Shown: positions 1 to 4,981 of the stretch, in pieces
Layout of the letters: each line of letters begins with the position of its first letter
How positions within the stretch are numbered: the first letter of the stretch is position 1
From: an uncultured Tannerella sp.
GTDB taxonomy: Bacteria > Bacteroidota > Bacteroidia > Bacteroidales > Tannerellaceae
Direction: 5' to 3'
Assembly: GCA_938036405.1 (NCBI GenBank)
Contig: CALHPT010000059.1
Location: forward strand, 1-5,107
Length of the DNA stretch: 5,107 nucleotides
The notes under the pieces: generated by a model
The model's input: the letters and a program-made list of their open reading frames with translations, nothing else
Databases searched by the model: none
Told to the model about the DNA's origin: nothing
Made by a program: the position numbers and the translations under genes

Positions 1-411
1 GATCTGGGGGCGGACGTGGTGGCCGTGGCGCAGCGCAAGGGGCTGCGGGTCGTGCCCCTCGTCGGACCGTCGTCGATCTTGTTAGCCGTCATGGCCTCCG
101 GGTTCAACGGCCAGCGATTCGCCTTCCACGGCTACCTGCCCATCGAGGCCGACCGACGCACGCGCCGCATCAAGGAGCTTGAAGCCCGCATCTATGCCGA
201 GGATGAGACGCAGCTCTTCATCGAAACGCCCTACCGCAACGAGCGACTGCTGGAGGAGCTGGTCCGCACCTGCCGCCCCTCGACGCGGCTCTGCGTGGCC
301 GCAAACGTGACGTGCGCCGATGAGTTTATCCGCACGCGGCCGGTGAAGGAATGGGCGCACAAGGCCCCGGACCTGAGTCACCGGCCGACGATTTTCGCGC
401 TCTACAAATAG
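1..411 (+). CDS. SAM-dependent methyltransferase, RsmI-like (tetrapyrrole methylase fold), 3' part only
   Basis: The frame is open from base 1 and ends at TAG 409-411, so the 5' end lies outside the window and 136 C-terminal residues are visible. The segment VVPLVGPSSILLAVMASGF is the GPSS-containing strand-loop of the RsmI/YraL branch of the tetrapyrrole methylase superfamily. It is followed by GYLP, the ETPYRN motif and a C-terminal RPTIFALYK. Family knowledge: RsmI 2'-O-methylates C1402 of 16S rRNA using S-adenosylmethionine. Bacteroidota also carry a shorter paralogue (roughly 220-240 aa) ending in this PTIF-LYK pattern, and the protein resembles that paralogue more than canonical RsmI, so its exact target is not certain. 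The SAM-binding N-terminal half is not visible. crcB follows 20 bases downstream on the same strand, so co-transcription is likely. Confidence 0.88.
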   Translation, partial: DLGADVVAVAQRKGLRVVPLVGPSSILLAVMASGFNGQRFAFHGYLPIEADRRTRRIKELEARIYAEDETQLFIETPYRNERLLEELVRTCRPSTRLCVAANVTCADEFIRTRPVKEWAHKAPDLSHRPTIFALYK

Positions 412-431
412 CCCCCGAACGACCTGCACGG

Positions 432-806
432 ATGAAAGATCTGCTTCTGATCGGGCTCGGCAGCTGTCTGGGCGGCATGGCGCGCCACTTGGTGGGCCTG
501 GGCGCGCGTCATTGGGGCTTGGCCTCTTTGTGGGGCACGCTTGCGGTCAACCTGCTCGGCTGCCTGCTGATCGGGCTACTGGCGGGACTCTTCGCACGCC
601 ATCCGAACGTCTCGCTGGCGACGCAACGCTTCCTGACGATCGGTGTGTGCGGTGGCTTCACCACGTTTTCCACCTTTTCGCGCGATGGCCTGACGCTTTG
701 GCAGGAAGGCCGGTTGCCGGCCTTTGCGCTCTATGTCGGCGGCAGCGTGGTGGCGGGCCTCGTGGCCGTCGCCGCGGGTTATCGGTTGGCGGGCGGCCAC
801 CCGTAG
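432..806 (+). CDS. crcB: Fluoride ion channel CrcB/FluC
   Basis: This 124-residue protein has the length and four-helix pattern of the FluC family, which exports toxic fluoride as a dual-topology homodimer in the inner membrane. Helices lie at about residues 4-24, 33-54, 66-92 (broken) and 97-121. Visible family marks are GGMAR at 14-18, the pore asparagine Asn40 in GTLAVNLLG, and the helix-3 break GGFTTFSTFS at 74-83. That break supplies the two Phe-box residues (Phe79, Phe82) and the central sodium-site backbone. The ATG at 432 is chosen because it begins the first hydrophobic helix directly; a longer in-frame extension back to 351 would overlap the preceding gene and adds non-hydrophobic sequence. 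There is no obvious Shine-Dalgarno. The 20-base gap to the methyltransferase leaves no room for a fluoride riboswitch, so expression probably comes from the upstream promoter. A single crcB copy fits homodimer formation rather than a two-gene heterodimer. Confidence 0.95.
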   Translation: MKDLLLIGLGSCLGGMARHLVGLGARHWGLASLWGTLAVNLLGCLLIGLLAGLFARHPNVSLATQRFLTIGVCGGFTTFSTFSRDGLTLWQEGRLPAFALYVGGSVVAGLVAVAAGYRLAGGHP

Positions 807-863
807 CGCATAAAGCCTTTTTCTGGATCTCATTTTACCTCTTACACTCTTAGCTTCTCAATT
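807..863 (+). other. Short AT-rich gap upstream of the acetyltransferase gene
   Basis: These 57 bases separate crcB from the acetyltransferase. They are T-rich and lack an AGGAGG-like site, as is common for Bacteroidota leaders. Weak matches to the TAnnTTTG -7 box exist (TACCTCTT at 836-843, TAGCTTCT at 851-858), but none has a convincing -33 TTTG partner. I therefore do not call a promoter. I see no hairpin strong enough to be a crcB terminator, so read-through into the next gene is possible. Confidence 0.4.
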
Positions 864-1445
864 ATGGATAAAGAATTTCAGGCTCACGAGACAGCCGTGA
901 TCGATGCCGGATGCCGCATTGGGCGCGGCACCGTGGTGTGGCATTTTTCGCACCTCATGTCGGGGTGCGTCGTTGGCGAACGTTGCTCGATTGGGCAAAA
1001 CGTCGTCATCTCGCCGGGCGTCGTGCTGGGCGATGGCGTGAAGGTGCAAAACAACGTCTCGGTCTACACGGGCGTGACCTGCGAGGACGACGTCTTCCTC
1101 GGGCCTAGCTGCGTGTTTACGAACGTGATCAATCCGCGCAGTGCCGTACCGCGCAAGGATGAATTCCGTCCGACGCGTGTCGAACGGGGCGCCTCGATCG
1201 GGGCCAACGCCACGATCGTTTGCGGACATACGATCGGTGCCTACGCACTGATCGGCGCGGGCGCGGTAGTGACGCGGGATGTCCCGCCGTATGCCCTCGT
1301 GGTGGGTAACCCGGCGCGGCATATCGGTTGGGTGAGCGAATACGGTCATCGCCTCCGCTTCGATGCCGACGGGCGCGCGACGTGTCCGGAGAGTGGCGCG
1401 CGGTATCTATTGAAGGAAGGAAAGGTGGCGCGGGTGGATGAGTAA
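864..1445 (+). CDS. WbpD/WlbB-like hexapeptide-repeat N-acetyltransferase (nucleotide-sugar acetylation)
   Basis: The 193-residue protein is a left-handed beta-helix acyltransferase with repeated [LIV]-G-x4 hexapeptides: IGRGTVV, VVGERCSIGQNVVI, VVLGDGVKVQNNVSV and ASIGANATIVCGHTIGAYALIGAGAVV. Hallmarks of the WbpD/WlbB group are VWHFSH near residue 25, QNNVSVY near 59, the FTNVINPRS segment near 90, VVGNPARHIGW near 147, and a CPESGARY tail. Family members transfer acetyl from acetyl-CoA to the 3-amino group of UDP-2-acetamido-3-amino-glucuronate, or in related enzymes to dTDP-3-amino-6-deoxyhexoses, for O-antigen or surface glycans. The exact substrate cannot be told here because no partner dehydrogenase or aminotransferase gene lies nearby. 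The ATG at 864 is the first start in a fully open frame and fits the family length. There is no Shine-Dalgarno. Cytoplasmic, probably a trimer by family analogy. Confidence 0.9.
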   Translation: MDKEFQAHETAVIDAGCRIGRGTVVWHFSHLMSGCVVGERCSIGQNVVISPGVVLGDGVKVQNNVSVYTGVTCEDDVFLGPSCVFTNVINPRSAVPRKDEFRPTRVERGASIGANATIVCGHTIGAYALIGAGAVVTRDVPPYALVVGNPARHIGWVSEYGHRLRFDADGRATCPESGARYLLKEGKVARVDE

Positions 1446-1446
1446 C

Positions 1447-1482
1447 CGCCTCCTCTTCTCTTGACACGGGGAAAAGGAGGCG
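1447..1482. terminator. Hairpin directly after the acetyltransferase stop (no T tract)
   Basis: CGCCTCCT at 1447-1454 pairs perfectly with AGGAGGCG at 1475-1482. After one C-A mismatch the stem continues with TTC/GAA, a T-G wobble and a C-G pair, closing an 8-base loop TTGACACG (1461-1468). The stem begins one base after the stop codon at 1443-1445. The plus-strand tail is A-rich (AAAAGAAAG) rather than T-rich, so this is not a classic intrinsic terminator. It may protect the mRNA 3' end or act together with the hairpins that follow. Confidence 0.5.
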
Positions 1483-1511
1483 AAAAGAAAGTCAAGGCCT
1501 CAAGCGAGGCC
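1483..1511 (-). terminator. Probable intrinsic terminator for the minus-strand DUF5686 unit
   Basis: GGCCTC (1496-1501) and GAGGCC (1506-1511) form a perfect 6-bp stem with a 4-base loop. Read on the minus strand, the stem is followed by a pyrimidine tail TTGACTTTCTTTTC (1495-1482), which resembles the T-rich tract of a rho-independent terminator. It lies about 75 bases past the DUF5686 stop codon. The stem is short, and the tail is interrupted by G and C, so the call is moderate. Confidence 0.45.
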
Positions 1512-1518
1512 AAGAAAG

Positions 1519-1563
1519 TTAGCCGGGTACATGTATGGAGAGATCCATCATGTACCCGGCTAA
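1519..1563. terminator. Near-perfect 20-bp hairpin with GAGA loop, likely bidirectional terminator
   Basis: TTAGCCGGGTACATG (1519-1533) is the exact reverse complement of CATGTACCCGGCTAA (1549-1563). Inside it, after one bulged T (1534), ATGGA (1535-1539) pairs with TCCAT (1544-1548) around GAGA (1540-1543). The result is 20 paired bases with a single bulge and, in plus-strand RNA, a GNRA-type tetraloop. The stem can extend outward by a G-T and two A-T pairs (1516-1518 with 1564-1566). On the minus strand the tail is CTTTCTT; on the plus strand it is TAATTTGATT, only moderately T-rich. Its place between convergent genes fits transcription termination from either side. Confidence 0.7.
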
Positions 1564-1570
1564 TTTGATT

Positions 1571-1585
1571 GGCGTTCCTGACGCC
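1571..1585 (-). terminator. Small hairpin immediately after the DUF5686 stop codon
   Basis: GGCGT (1571-1575) and ACGCC (1581-1585) are perfect inverted repeats with a 5-base loop. On the minus strand the stem starts on the base right after the TAA stop (1588-1586). It has no T tract, so alone it is unlikely to terminate. It is recorded because it is the first of four hairpins met by a transcript leaving DUF5686. Confidence 0.35.
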
Positions 1586-4240
1586 TTAATGCCTCTGATT
1601 GAGCAGCGGCAAGCTGACGGAGAAGCCGACGGATCGATAGCGGCCATTCTCCCAGCCGACGAAGACGCCGAGGCGCCCCACGTCGTCGAGGCCGAGGGAA
1701 TAGCCGGCTTCGATGTGGTTGAAGCGGGGCCGAAGGAGTGCGTGCACATGCAACGCCTCGTTGAAGAGGGCAGACTGTAGGACGGGGAGCTGCTTCAGCA
1801 GGAGGTAGTCGGACGAATAGGTCAAGTGCGCCTGCAACCAGCGATCGTCGGCCGACTGCGCGTAGGGATTGAGCAACTGGAAGGTGGCCGACATCGGGCG
1901 GTCGGAGACGTGCAGCGGCGCGGCGGCGAAGTGACGACGGTCGGGCAGGTAGACTCGTCGCGCTGCGGGAAAGAAGCCGCCCTCTACGCCGTAGAAGAAG
2001 CGCCCGAAGAGACCGATGCGCACCGTCTGCACGACAGAGGCCGAGAGCATGGTGAAGTCGACCGCGTCTTCGCCGCCGAGGGGCAATCCACCGCGATAGC
2101 GCAGCATGAACGTAGGCCACGGCGTTGTCGCTGAACGCTGCGGCGTGTACGTCACGCGCATGTCGGCGATCCAGGCCGTATGGGTGGGCATGACGAGAAG
2201 GGTGAATCCGTCGGGGATATTCTCCGCAGGTCGGCCGCCGAAGACACTGTACGACGTGGCATTCGCGAGCGCGGATCGTCGCTCGACGTGCAGCCCGGTC
2301 GAAAGACGTAGCCCGTTGGCCACATCGATGCGGTGCGTGAGTCCGACCGCTTGGCGACGATAGAGCCGGGAGGCATTCTCGGCAAAGAGTAGCGAGGAGA
2401 GGGCATTGATCAGGCGTGCCGTGGCATACTCACCGGCATAATCCGCCGTCGCATCGGAGGCCGTGAGGGTCAGCTCGCCGTGGCGCAGGGGCGCATAGCG
2501 GAAGGTGGCGTCGAGTTGGCCGATGAAGGCACGGCGTGCAGTGGCGTAGTAGGCCGCAGGCGTGATCTGCAGTGAGCGTCTACTGCCGGGGCGACGATAG
2601 GAGAACATCAGCCGTTGCCCGATCCAAAAACCGTCCACGAAGTTGTACTCCGGCACGGCCCCGCGCAGTCCCTCGTAACCGAAGGAGACGCTCGGACTGA
2701 AGCGCACCGTCTCGCCCACCAAACCCGTCCCAAGCCACCACACCCAGGAGCGTCGACGGACCGAATCGCGCGCCTGCTCCGAACACACGACGGCACGGAA
2801 ACTGTCGCGGCGCTGATAGCTCACCGCTTCGTCAGGCTGGAGCGGTTGCGTGCGGATGGCGCTCCAGTAGGCTGAGTCGCGGAGCAAGGCCAGCGAGTCG
2901 CGCGTGATGTGCACCATCGAGTCGCGCACCAGACGCTGCCCTCCCTGTTCGTCCTCCGACGCCTGTTGCATGAGGTGCGCCATGCGATACGCATCGCGCG
3001 TCGTCAGCTCCTCTTTGGCCAACAGTTCCTCCAGCTTGCGGCGCGCCTTGGCCTGTCGCTTGGTCTGCGAGGGCTTTGCGGCCGGAGTCGTGAGCAGGGG
3101 CGGGATGTAGACCGTCGTCGGGGCGGTGTTGGCCACCACATCGCGGTAACGAACGGACGAGTAATAGCGTCCGTCGACCTTGATGCCCATCACGCTGAAG
3201 TGCATTTGAATGTCGTAAGCGGTGGGCAGCCAAACGTCTTTCCGAACCTCGTGAAAGGCGATGCGATTGCTGACGGTGACGCCCGGGCGGCGGATGTTGA
3301 GGTCGACCTGCTGCAGGCTCCAGGAGTGATCCAAGATGTAGATCCAGCCATCCACCAAGCGGCTGTCGTTTCGCCGAGGCGTAACGTAGATCTTGTTAAT
3401 CACGTGCCCATTTTCGTGCGTGATGCCGTCTAAACGAAAGCGGTAGTAGCTGAATGCTCCGGGCGCCAAGGGCGAAACGCAACCCATGATCTCCGGATCG
3501 TAGACATTGGTGGTGAGGGCACCGGCGGCGGCATCGTCGTCGTCCAGCTCGGCGGGCACGGTGGTGGAGAGCGCCAAGACGCGTTGGTCGAAGCGGCGTG
3601 GCGCGGTGAAGCGCACCTCGTTATGAGACTCAAGGAGGAAGGTCTTATTGGAAAAGGTCTTGAGCTTGACGTTGCGGCCGTCGATGTTCACGGAGCCGAT
3701 GCCGGGCAGCTTGCCCGTCTTGACGGTCCCCTTGATATAGACGTCGGCCGTGTAGCTACGCACCATGAAGCGGTGTTGCGGCGCATGGGCGATGGCGCGG
3801 CGCATGATGGCATAGGCGGGATCTTCGGCGCCGGCGCGGACGACGACTTCACGCAGCGCATAAGCCACCTCGCGCAGCTCGACGCGGAGGCGATCCTTGG
3901 CGGCGTCGCCGGTGACGGTGAAGGGCACGACGGCCTTCTCATAACCCAGGGCGGAGAACTCGCCCGTATAGTCGCCCTGCCCGAGATGCGAGATGAAGCG
4001 GCCTGCCTCATCGACCACGATGCCCGTGGCCGTCTCGCGGACGTAGATCGTGGCATACGCGACGGGGCGCCCTTCGCTATCGACCACTTCGCCCTGAAGC
4101 GTTTGCGCCCACACGTCAGCGGCCAGCCCGATGAGTAACCCGAAAACGAGCAGAGAGGCCCTGACAAAATGTCGCCTCCCTCGGCTACGATGATAGCGAA
4201 GGAGGCAACGGTTGTTCTTCTTTAGTTGTTCGCGATCCAT
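1586..4240 (-). CDS. DUF5686 outer-membrane beta-barrel protein with carboxypeptidase-regulatory-like N-terminal domain
   Basis: An 884-residue protein. Residues 1-45 form a signal peptide with a long basic n-region, the hydrophobic core ASLLVFGLLIGLAADVWA, and probable cleavage before Gln46. Residues ~47-125 are a CarboxypepD_reg-like beta-sandwich (GEVVDSEGRPVAYATIYV, then FSALGYEK). DUF5686 begins near 140 with AYAIMRRAIAHAPQHRF and RSYTADVYIKG. A basic, probably helical linker lies around 385-430. The C-terminal ~380 residues alternate polar and aromatic strands. The end matches the family's typical barrel closure: FQLLNPYAQSADDRWLQAHL, YLLLKQLPVL, then GVFVGWENGRYRSVGFSVSL. Such proteins are common in Bacteroidota outer membranes; their function is not established and they are not SusC receptors (no plug or TonB box seen). 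The ATG at 4240-4238 abuts the TAA of the upstream DUF4783 gene, which suggests translational coupling. The frame is intact, and its length is near what I expect for the family. Confidence 0.92.
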   Translation of the reverse strand: MDREQLKKNNRCLLRYHRSRGRRHFVRASLLVFGLLIGLAADVWAQTLQGEVVDSEGRPVAYATIYVRETATGIVVDEAGRFISHLGQGDYTGEFSALGYEKAVVPFTVTGDAAKDRLRVELREVAYALREVVVRAGAEDPAYAIMRRAIAHAPQHRFMVRSYTADVYIKGTVKTGKLPGIGSVNIDGRNVKLKTFSNKTFLLESHNEVRFTAPRRFDQRVLALSTTVPAELDDDDAAAGALTTNVYDPEIMGCVSPLAPGAFSYYRFRLDGITHENGHVINKIYVTPRRNDSRLVDGWIYILDHSWSLQQVDLNIRRPGVTVSNRIAFHEVRKDVWLPTAYDIQMHFSVMGIKVDGRYYSSVRYRDVVANTAPTTVYIPPLLTTPAAKPSQTKRQAKARRKLEELLAKEELTTRDAYRMAHLMQQASEDEQGGQRLVRDSMVHITRDSLALLRDSAYWSAIRTQPLQPDEAVSYQRRDSFRAVVCSEQARDSVRRRSWVWWLGTGLVGETVRFSPSVSFGYEGLRGAVPEYNFVDGFWIGQRLMFSYRRPGSRRSLQITPAAYYATARRAFIGQLDATFRYAPLRHGELTLTASDATADYAGEYATARLINALSSLLFAENASRLYRRQAVGLTHRIDVANGLRLSTGLHVERRSALANATSYSVFGGRPAENIPDGFTLLVMPTHTAWIADMRVTYTPQRSATTPWPTFMLRYRGGLPLGGEDAVDFTMLSASVVQTVRIGLFGRFFYGVEGGFFPAARRVYLPDRRHFAAAPLHVSDRPMSATFQLLNPYAQSADDRWLQAHLTYSSDYLLLKQLPVLQSALFNEALHVHALLRPRFNHIEAGYSLGLDDVGRLGVFVGWENGRYRSVGFSVSLPLLNQRH

Positions 4241-4615
4241 TTACTCGATGCGAATCGTTTGCATAAGCGCCCGTCCGTCTTTGATGACGTAGGTGATATT
4301 TACGCGATACTCTCGGCCGGCGGTCTGCAACTTGCCAACCACGAATCCACCGCCGTTCTTATCGGCCTGATGGACGACGGTGAAGCCCGTCGGCGGGTTA
4401 CCCTGAAAGAATCGGCCGAGGATGCCCGCTGCCTCCGCCGCGCTCGCTCGCTGCGAGACGCCGGGCACGGATACGTCGGCCTCGGTGTACATACATCCCG
4501 ACAGGGCTCCGGTGTTGCCGCTCTTTATCGCCTCCGTGATGGGCGTGATGTCGGCGGCATACACTCCCCAGGCCGTAAACAGCGCCAGGATGATTGTCTT
4601 CAATTTTCTCATCAT
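4241..4615 (-). CDS. DUF4783 family small secreted protein
   Basis: A 124-residue protein. Residues 1-20 (MMRKLKTIILALFTAWGVYA) form a signal peptide, probably cleaved after Ala20. The mature part starts ADITPITEAIKSGNTGALS and continues with a GRFFQGNPPTGFTVVHQ segment and a final strand IKDGRALMQTIRIE. This layout (helix, substitution for FF..NPP, GKL, Y-V-Y strands) fits DUF4783, a Bacteroidota family whose fold resembles NTF2-like proteins; no reaction is known. Cys41 after the signal region is not at a lipobox, so lipoprotein status is not supported. Two consecutive ATG codons (4615-4613, 4612-4610) could each start it. AGGAGG at 4626-4621 lies 5 bases before the first and 8 before the second. 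The TAA stop directly touches the DUF5686 ATG, so the two are almost certainly one operon. Confidence 0.87.
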   Translation of the reverse strand: MMRKLKTIILALFTAWGVYAADITPITEAIKSGNTGALSGCMYTEADVSVPGVSQRASAAEAAGILGRFFQGNPPTGFTVVHQADKNGGGFVVGKLQTAGREYRVNITYVIKDGRALMQTIRIE

Positions 4616-4620
4616 TCGTT

Positions 4621-4626
4621 CCTCCT
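4621..4626 (-). promoter_or_regulatory. Strong Shine-Dalgarno AGGAGG before the DUF4783 gene
   Basis: The minus strand reads TAGGAGGAACGA just before ATGATG. The full AGGAGG core is 5 bases from the first ATG and 8 from the second; the 8-base spacing is nearer the usual optimum, so the second ATG may be the real start. A perfect core stands out because Bacteroidota genes usually lack one, as do the other starts in this window. Confidence 0.6.
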
Positions 4627-4653
4627 ATAATTAATGGGTTGGTTGTATTTGGA

Positions 4654-4707
4654 GATAGCAATCGGTGCAAGGGAGGGGGGAGAAAAACCGCTGCACCGCG
4701 CTCTATC
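4654..4707 (-). promoter_or_regulatory. Leader hairpin in the 5' UTR of the DUF4783-DUF5686 unit
   Basis: CGGTGCA (4663-4669) and TGCACCG (4692-4698) are perfect inverted repeats. Outside them GATAG (4654-4658) pairs with CTATC (4703-4707), across a symmetrical 4 x 4 internal loop. The apical loop is 22 bases and, on the minus strand, pyrimidine-rich (TTTTTCTCCCCCCTCCC). It lies between the candidate promoter and the Shine-Dalgarno. It could stabilise the mRNA or serve as a regulatory leader; it matches no riboswitch I recognise. Confidence 0.4.
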
Positions 4708-4712
4708 CGTAG

Positions 4713-4720
4713 CAAAAATA
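4713..4720 (-). promoter_or_regulatory. Candidate Bacteroidota -7 promoter box (TATTTTTG) for the DUF4783 gene
   Basis: The minus strand reads TATTTTTG, a full match to the TAnnTTTG -7 consensus used by the Bacteroidota housekeeping sigma factor. Initiation would fall near 4706, giving a leader of about 90 bases. The expected -33 TTTG is poorly matched: the stretch 19-20 bases upstream reads GGCTGC. The call rests on the -7 box and its position only. Confidence 0.4.
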
Positions 4721-4733
4721 GATCCAATAGGCT

Positions 4734-4862
4734 TTACATGGCAGCCGTTTGGGATTTATTCCGAAGGATGATCCAGTGCGAGGCATCCGGCCGCAGCGTT
4801 TTGCCCCCGCATACGGCAACCTCTGAAATCAGCCGAATCTGATACACCTCAGATTGCACGTC
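4734..4862. other. GC-rich block with short open frames on both strands; possible gene remnant or interspersed repeat
   Basis: Bases ~4740-4825 are GC-rich, unlike the DNA to the right. On the minus strand a frame open from a TGA at 4874-4872 ends at TAA 4736-4734. From a GTG at 4859 it encodes 41 residues ending GGKTLRPDASHWIILRNKSQ plus TAAM, with GC-rich third positions. On the plus strand an ATG at 4738 opens a 34-residue frame (MAAVWDLFRRMIQCEASGRS and onward) ending at TGA 4840-4842. Neither has a Shine-Dalgarno or a recognised domain. I cannot say which strand, if either, is coded; a decayed gene 3' end or a dispersed repeat is as likely as a small gene. Confidence 0.3.
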
Positions 4863-4884
4863 ATCTATCCATCAAGCAATCTGA
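4836..4884. repeat. Clustered inverted repeats of AATCTGA / TCAGATT
   Basis: AATCTGA (4836-4842) and TCAGATT (4849-4855) are perfect inverted repeats around a 6-base spacer. The second also pairs over 9 bases, TCAGATTGC (4849-4857) with GCAATCTGA (4876-4884), around an 18-base spacer. The central copy could thus pair with either neighbour, giving two exclusive hairpins. The two direct copies are 42 bases apart, the same spacing as the tandem array to the right. This may be a binding site or decayed repeat; no function is assigned. Confidence 0.45.
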
Positions 4885-4981
4885 TTTATACCGTATGACA
4901 TAAACATTTATATCACTCCATCTCGTATTTGCTCAAATGGTATGACCTCTCTATTCATACAGATTGGAACCGCCCAGAATT
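4885..4981. other. AT-rich non-coding stretch
   Basis: This stretch between the inverted repeats and the 42-bp array has no plausible gene. GTATGAC occurs at 4893 and again at 4940, and 4940 is exactly 42 bases before the first clear repeat unit. By eye, however, only about 17 of 42 positions match unit 2, so I do not count it as a proven fourth unit. Confidence 0.4.

Noticed and set aside
82..429. Minus-strand 115-residue open frame opposite the methyltransferase gene
   Set aside because: It is an antisense shadow of a clear family member in GC-rich DNA, with an Arg/Gly/Ala-rich composition and no domain.
351..431. Longer start for crcB, adding 27 residues
   Set aside because: The extension overlaps the methyltransferase 3' end and is not hydrophobic; the ATG at 432 matches the family N-terminus.
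412..431. Fluoride riboswitch before crcB
   Set aside because: Only 20 bases separate the genes, too few for the fluoride aptamer.
1535..1780. Plus-strand 81-residue open frame starting inside the large hairpin
   Set aside because: It runs antisense through the DUF5686 C-terminal barrel and its ATG is part of the hairpin stem.
1560..2120. Minus-strand 186-residue frame rich in Arg, Ala and Pro
   Set aside because: Out-of-frame shadow of the DUF5686 coding sequence with typical GC-driven composition.
3584..4138. Plus-strand 184-residue frame opposite the DUF5686 N-terminal half
   Set aside because: Antisense to well-supported domain sequence, with no recognisable motif.
1586..4240. SusC/RagA-type TonB-dependent receptor
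   Set aside because: The N-terminal domain is of the kind seen in SusC, but no plug domain follows; the remainder matches the DUF5686 pattern.
4594..4737. 5' part of the 82-residue plus-strand frame (start at 4594) as a gene
   Set aside because: It begins antisense to the DUF4783 start and runs across that gene's leader and promoter; only the section from 4738 is kept, as an uncertain block.
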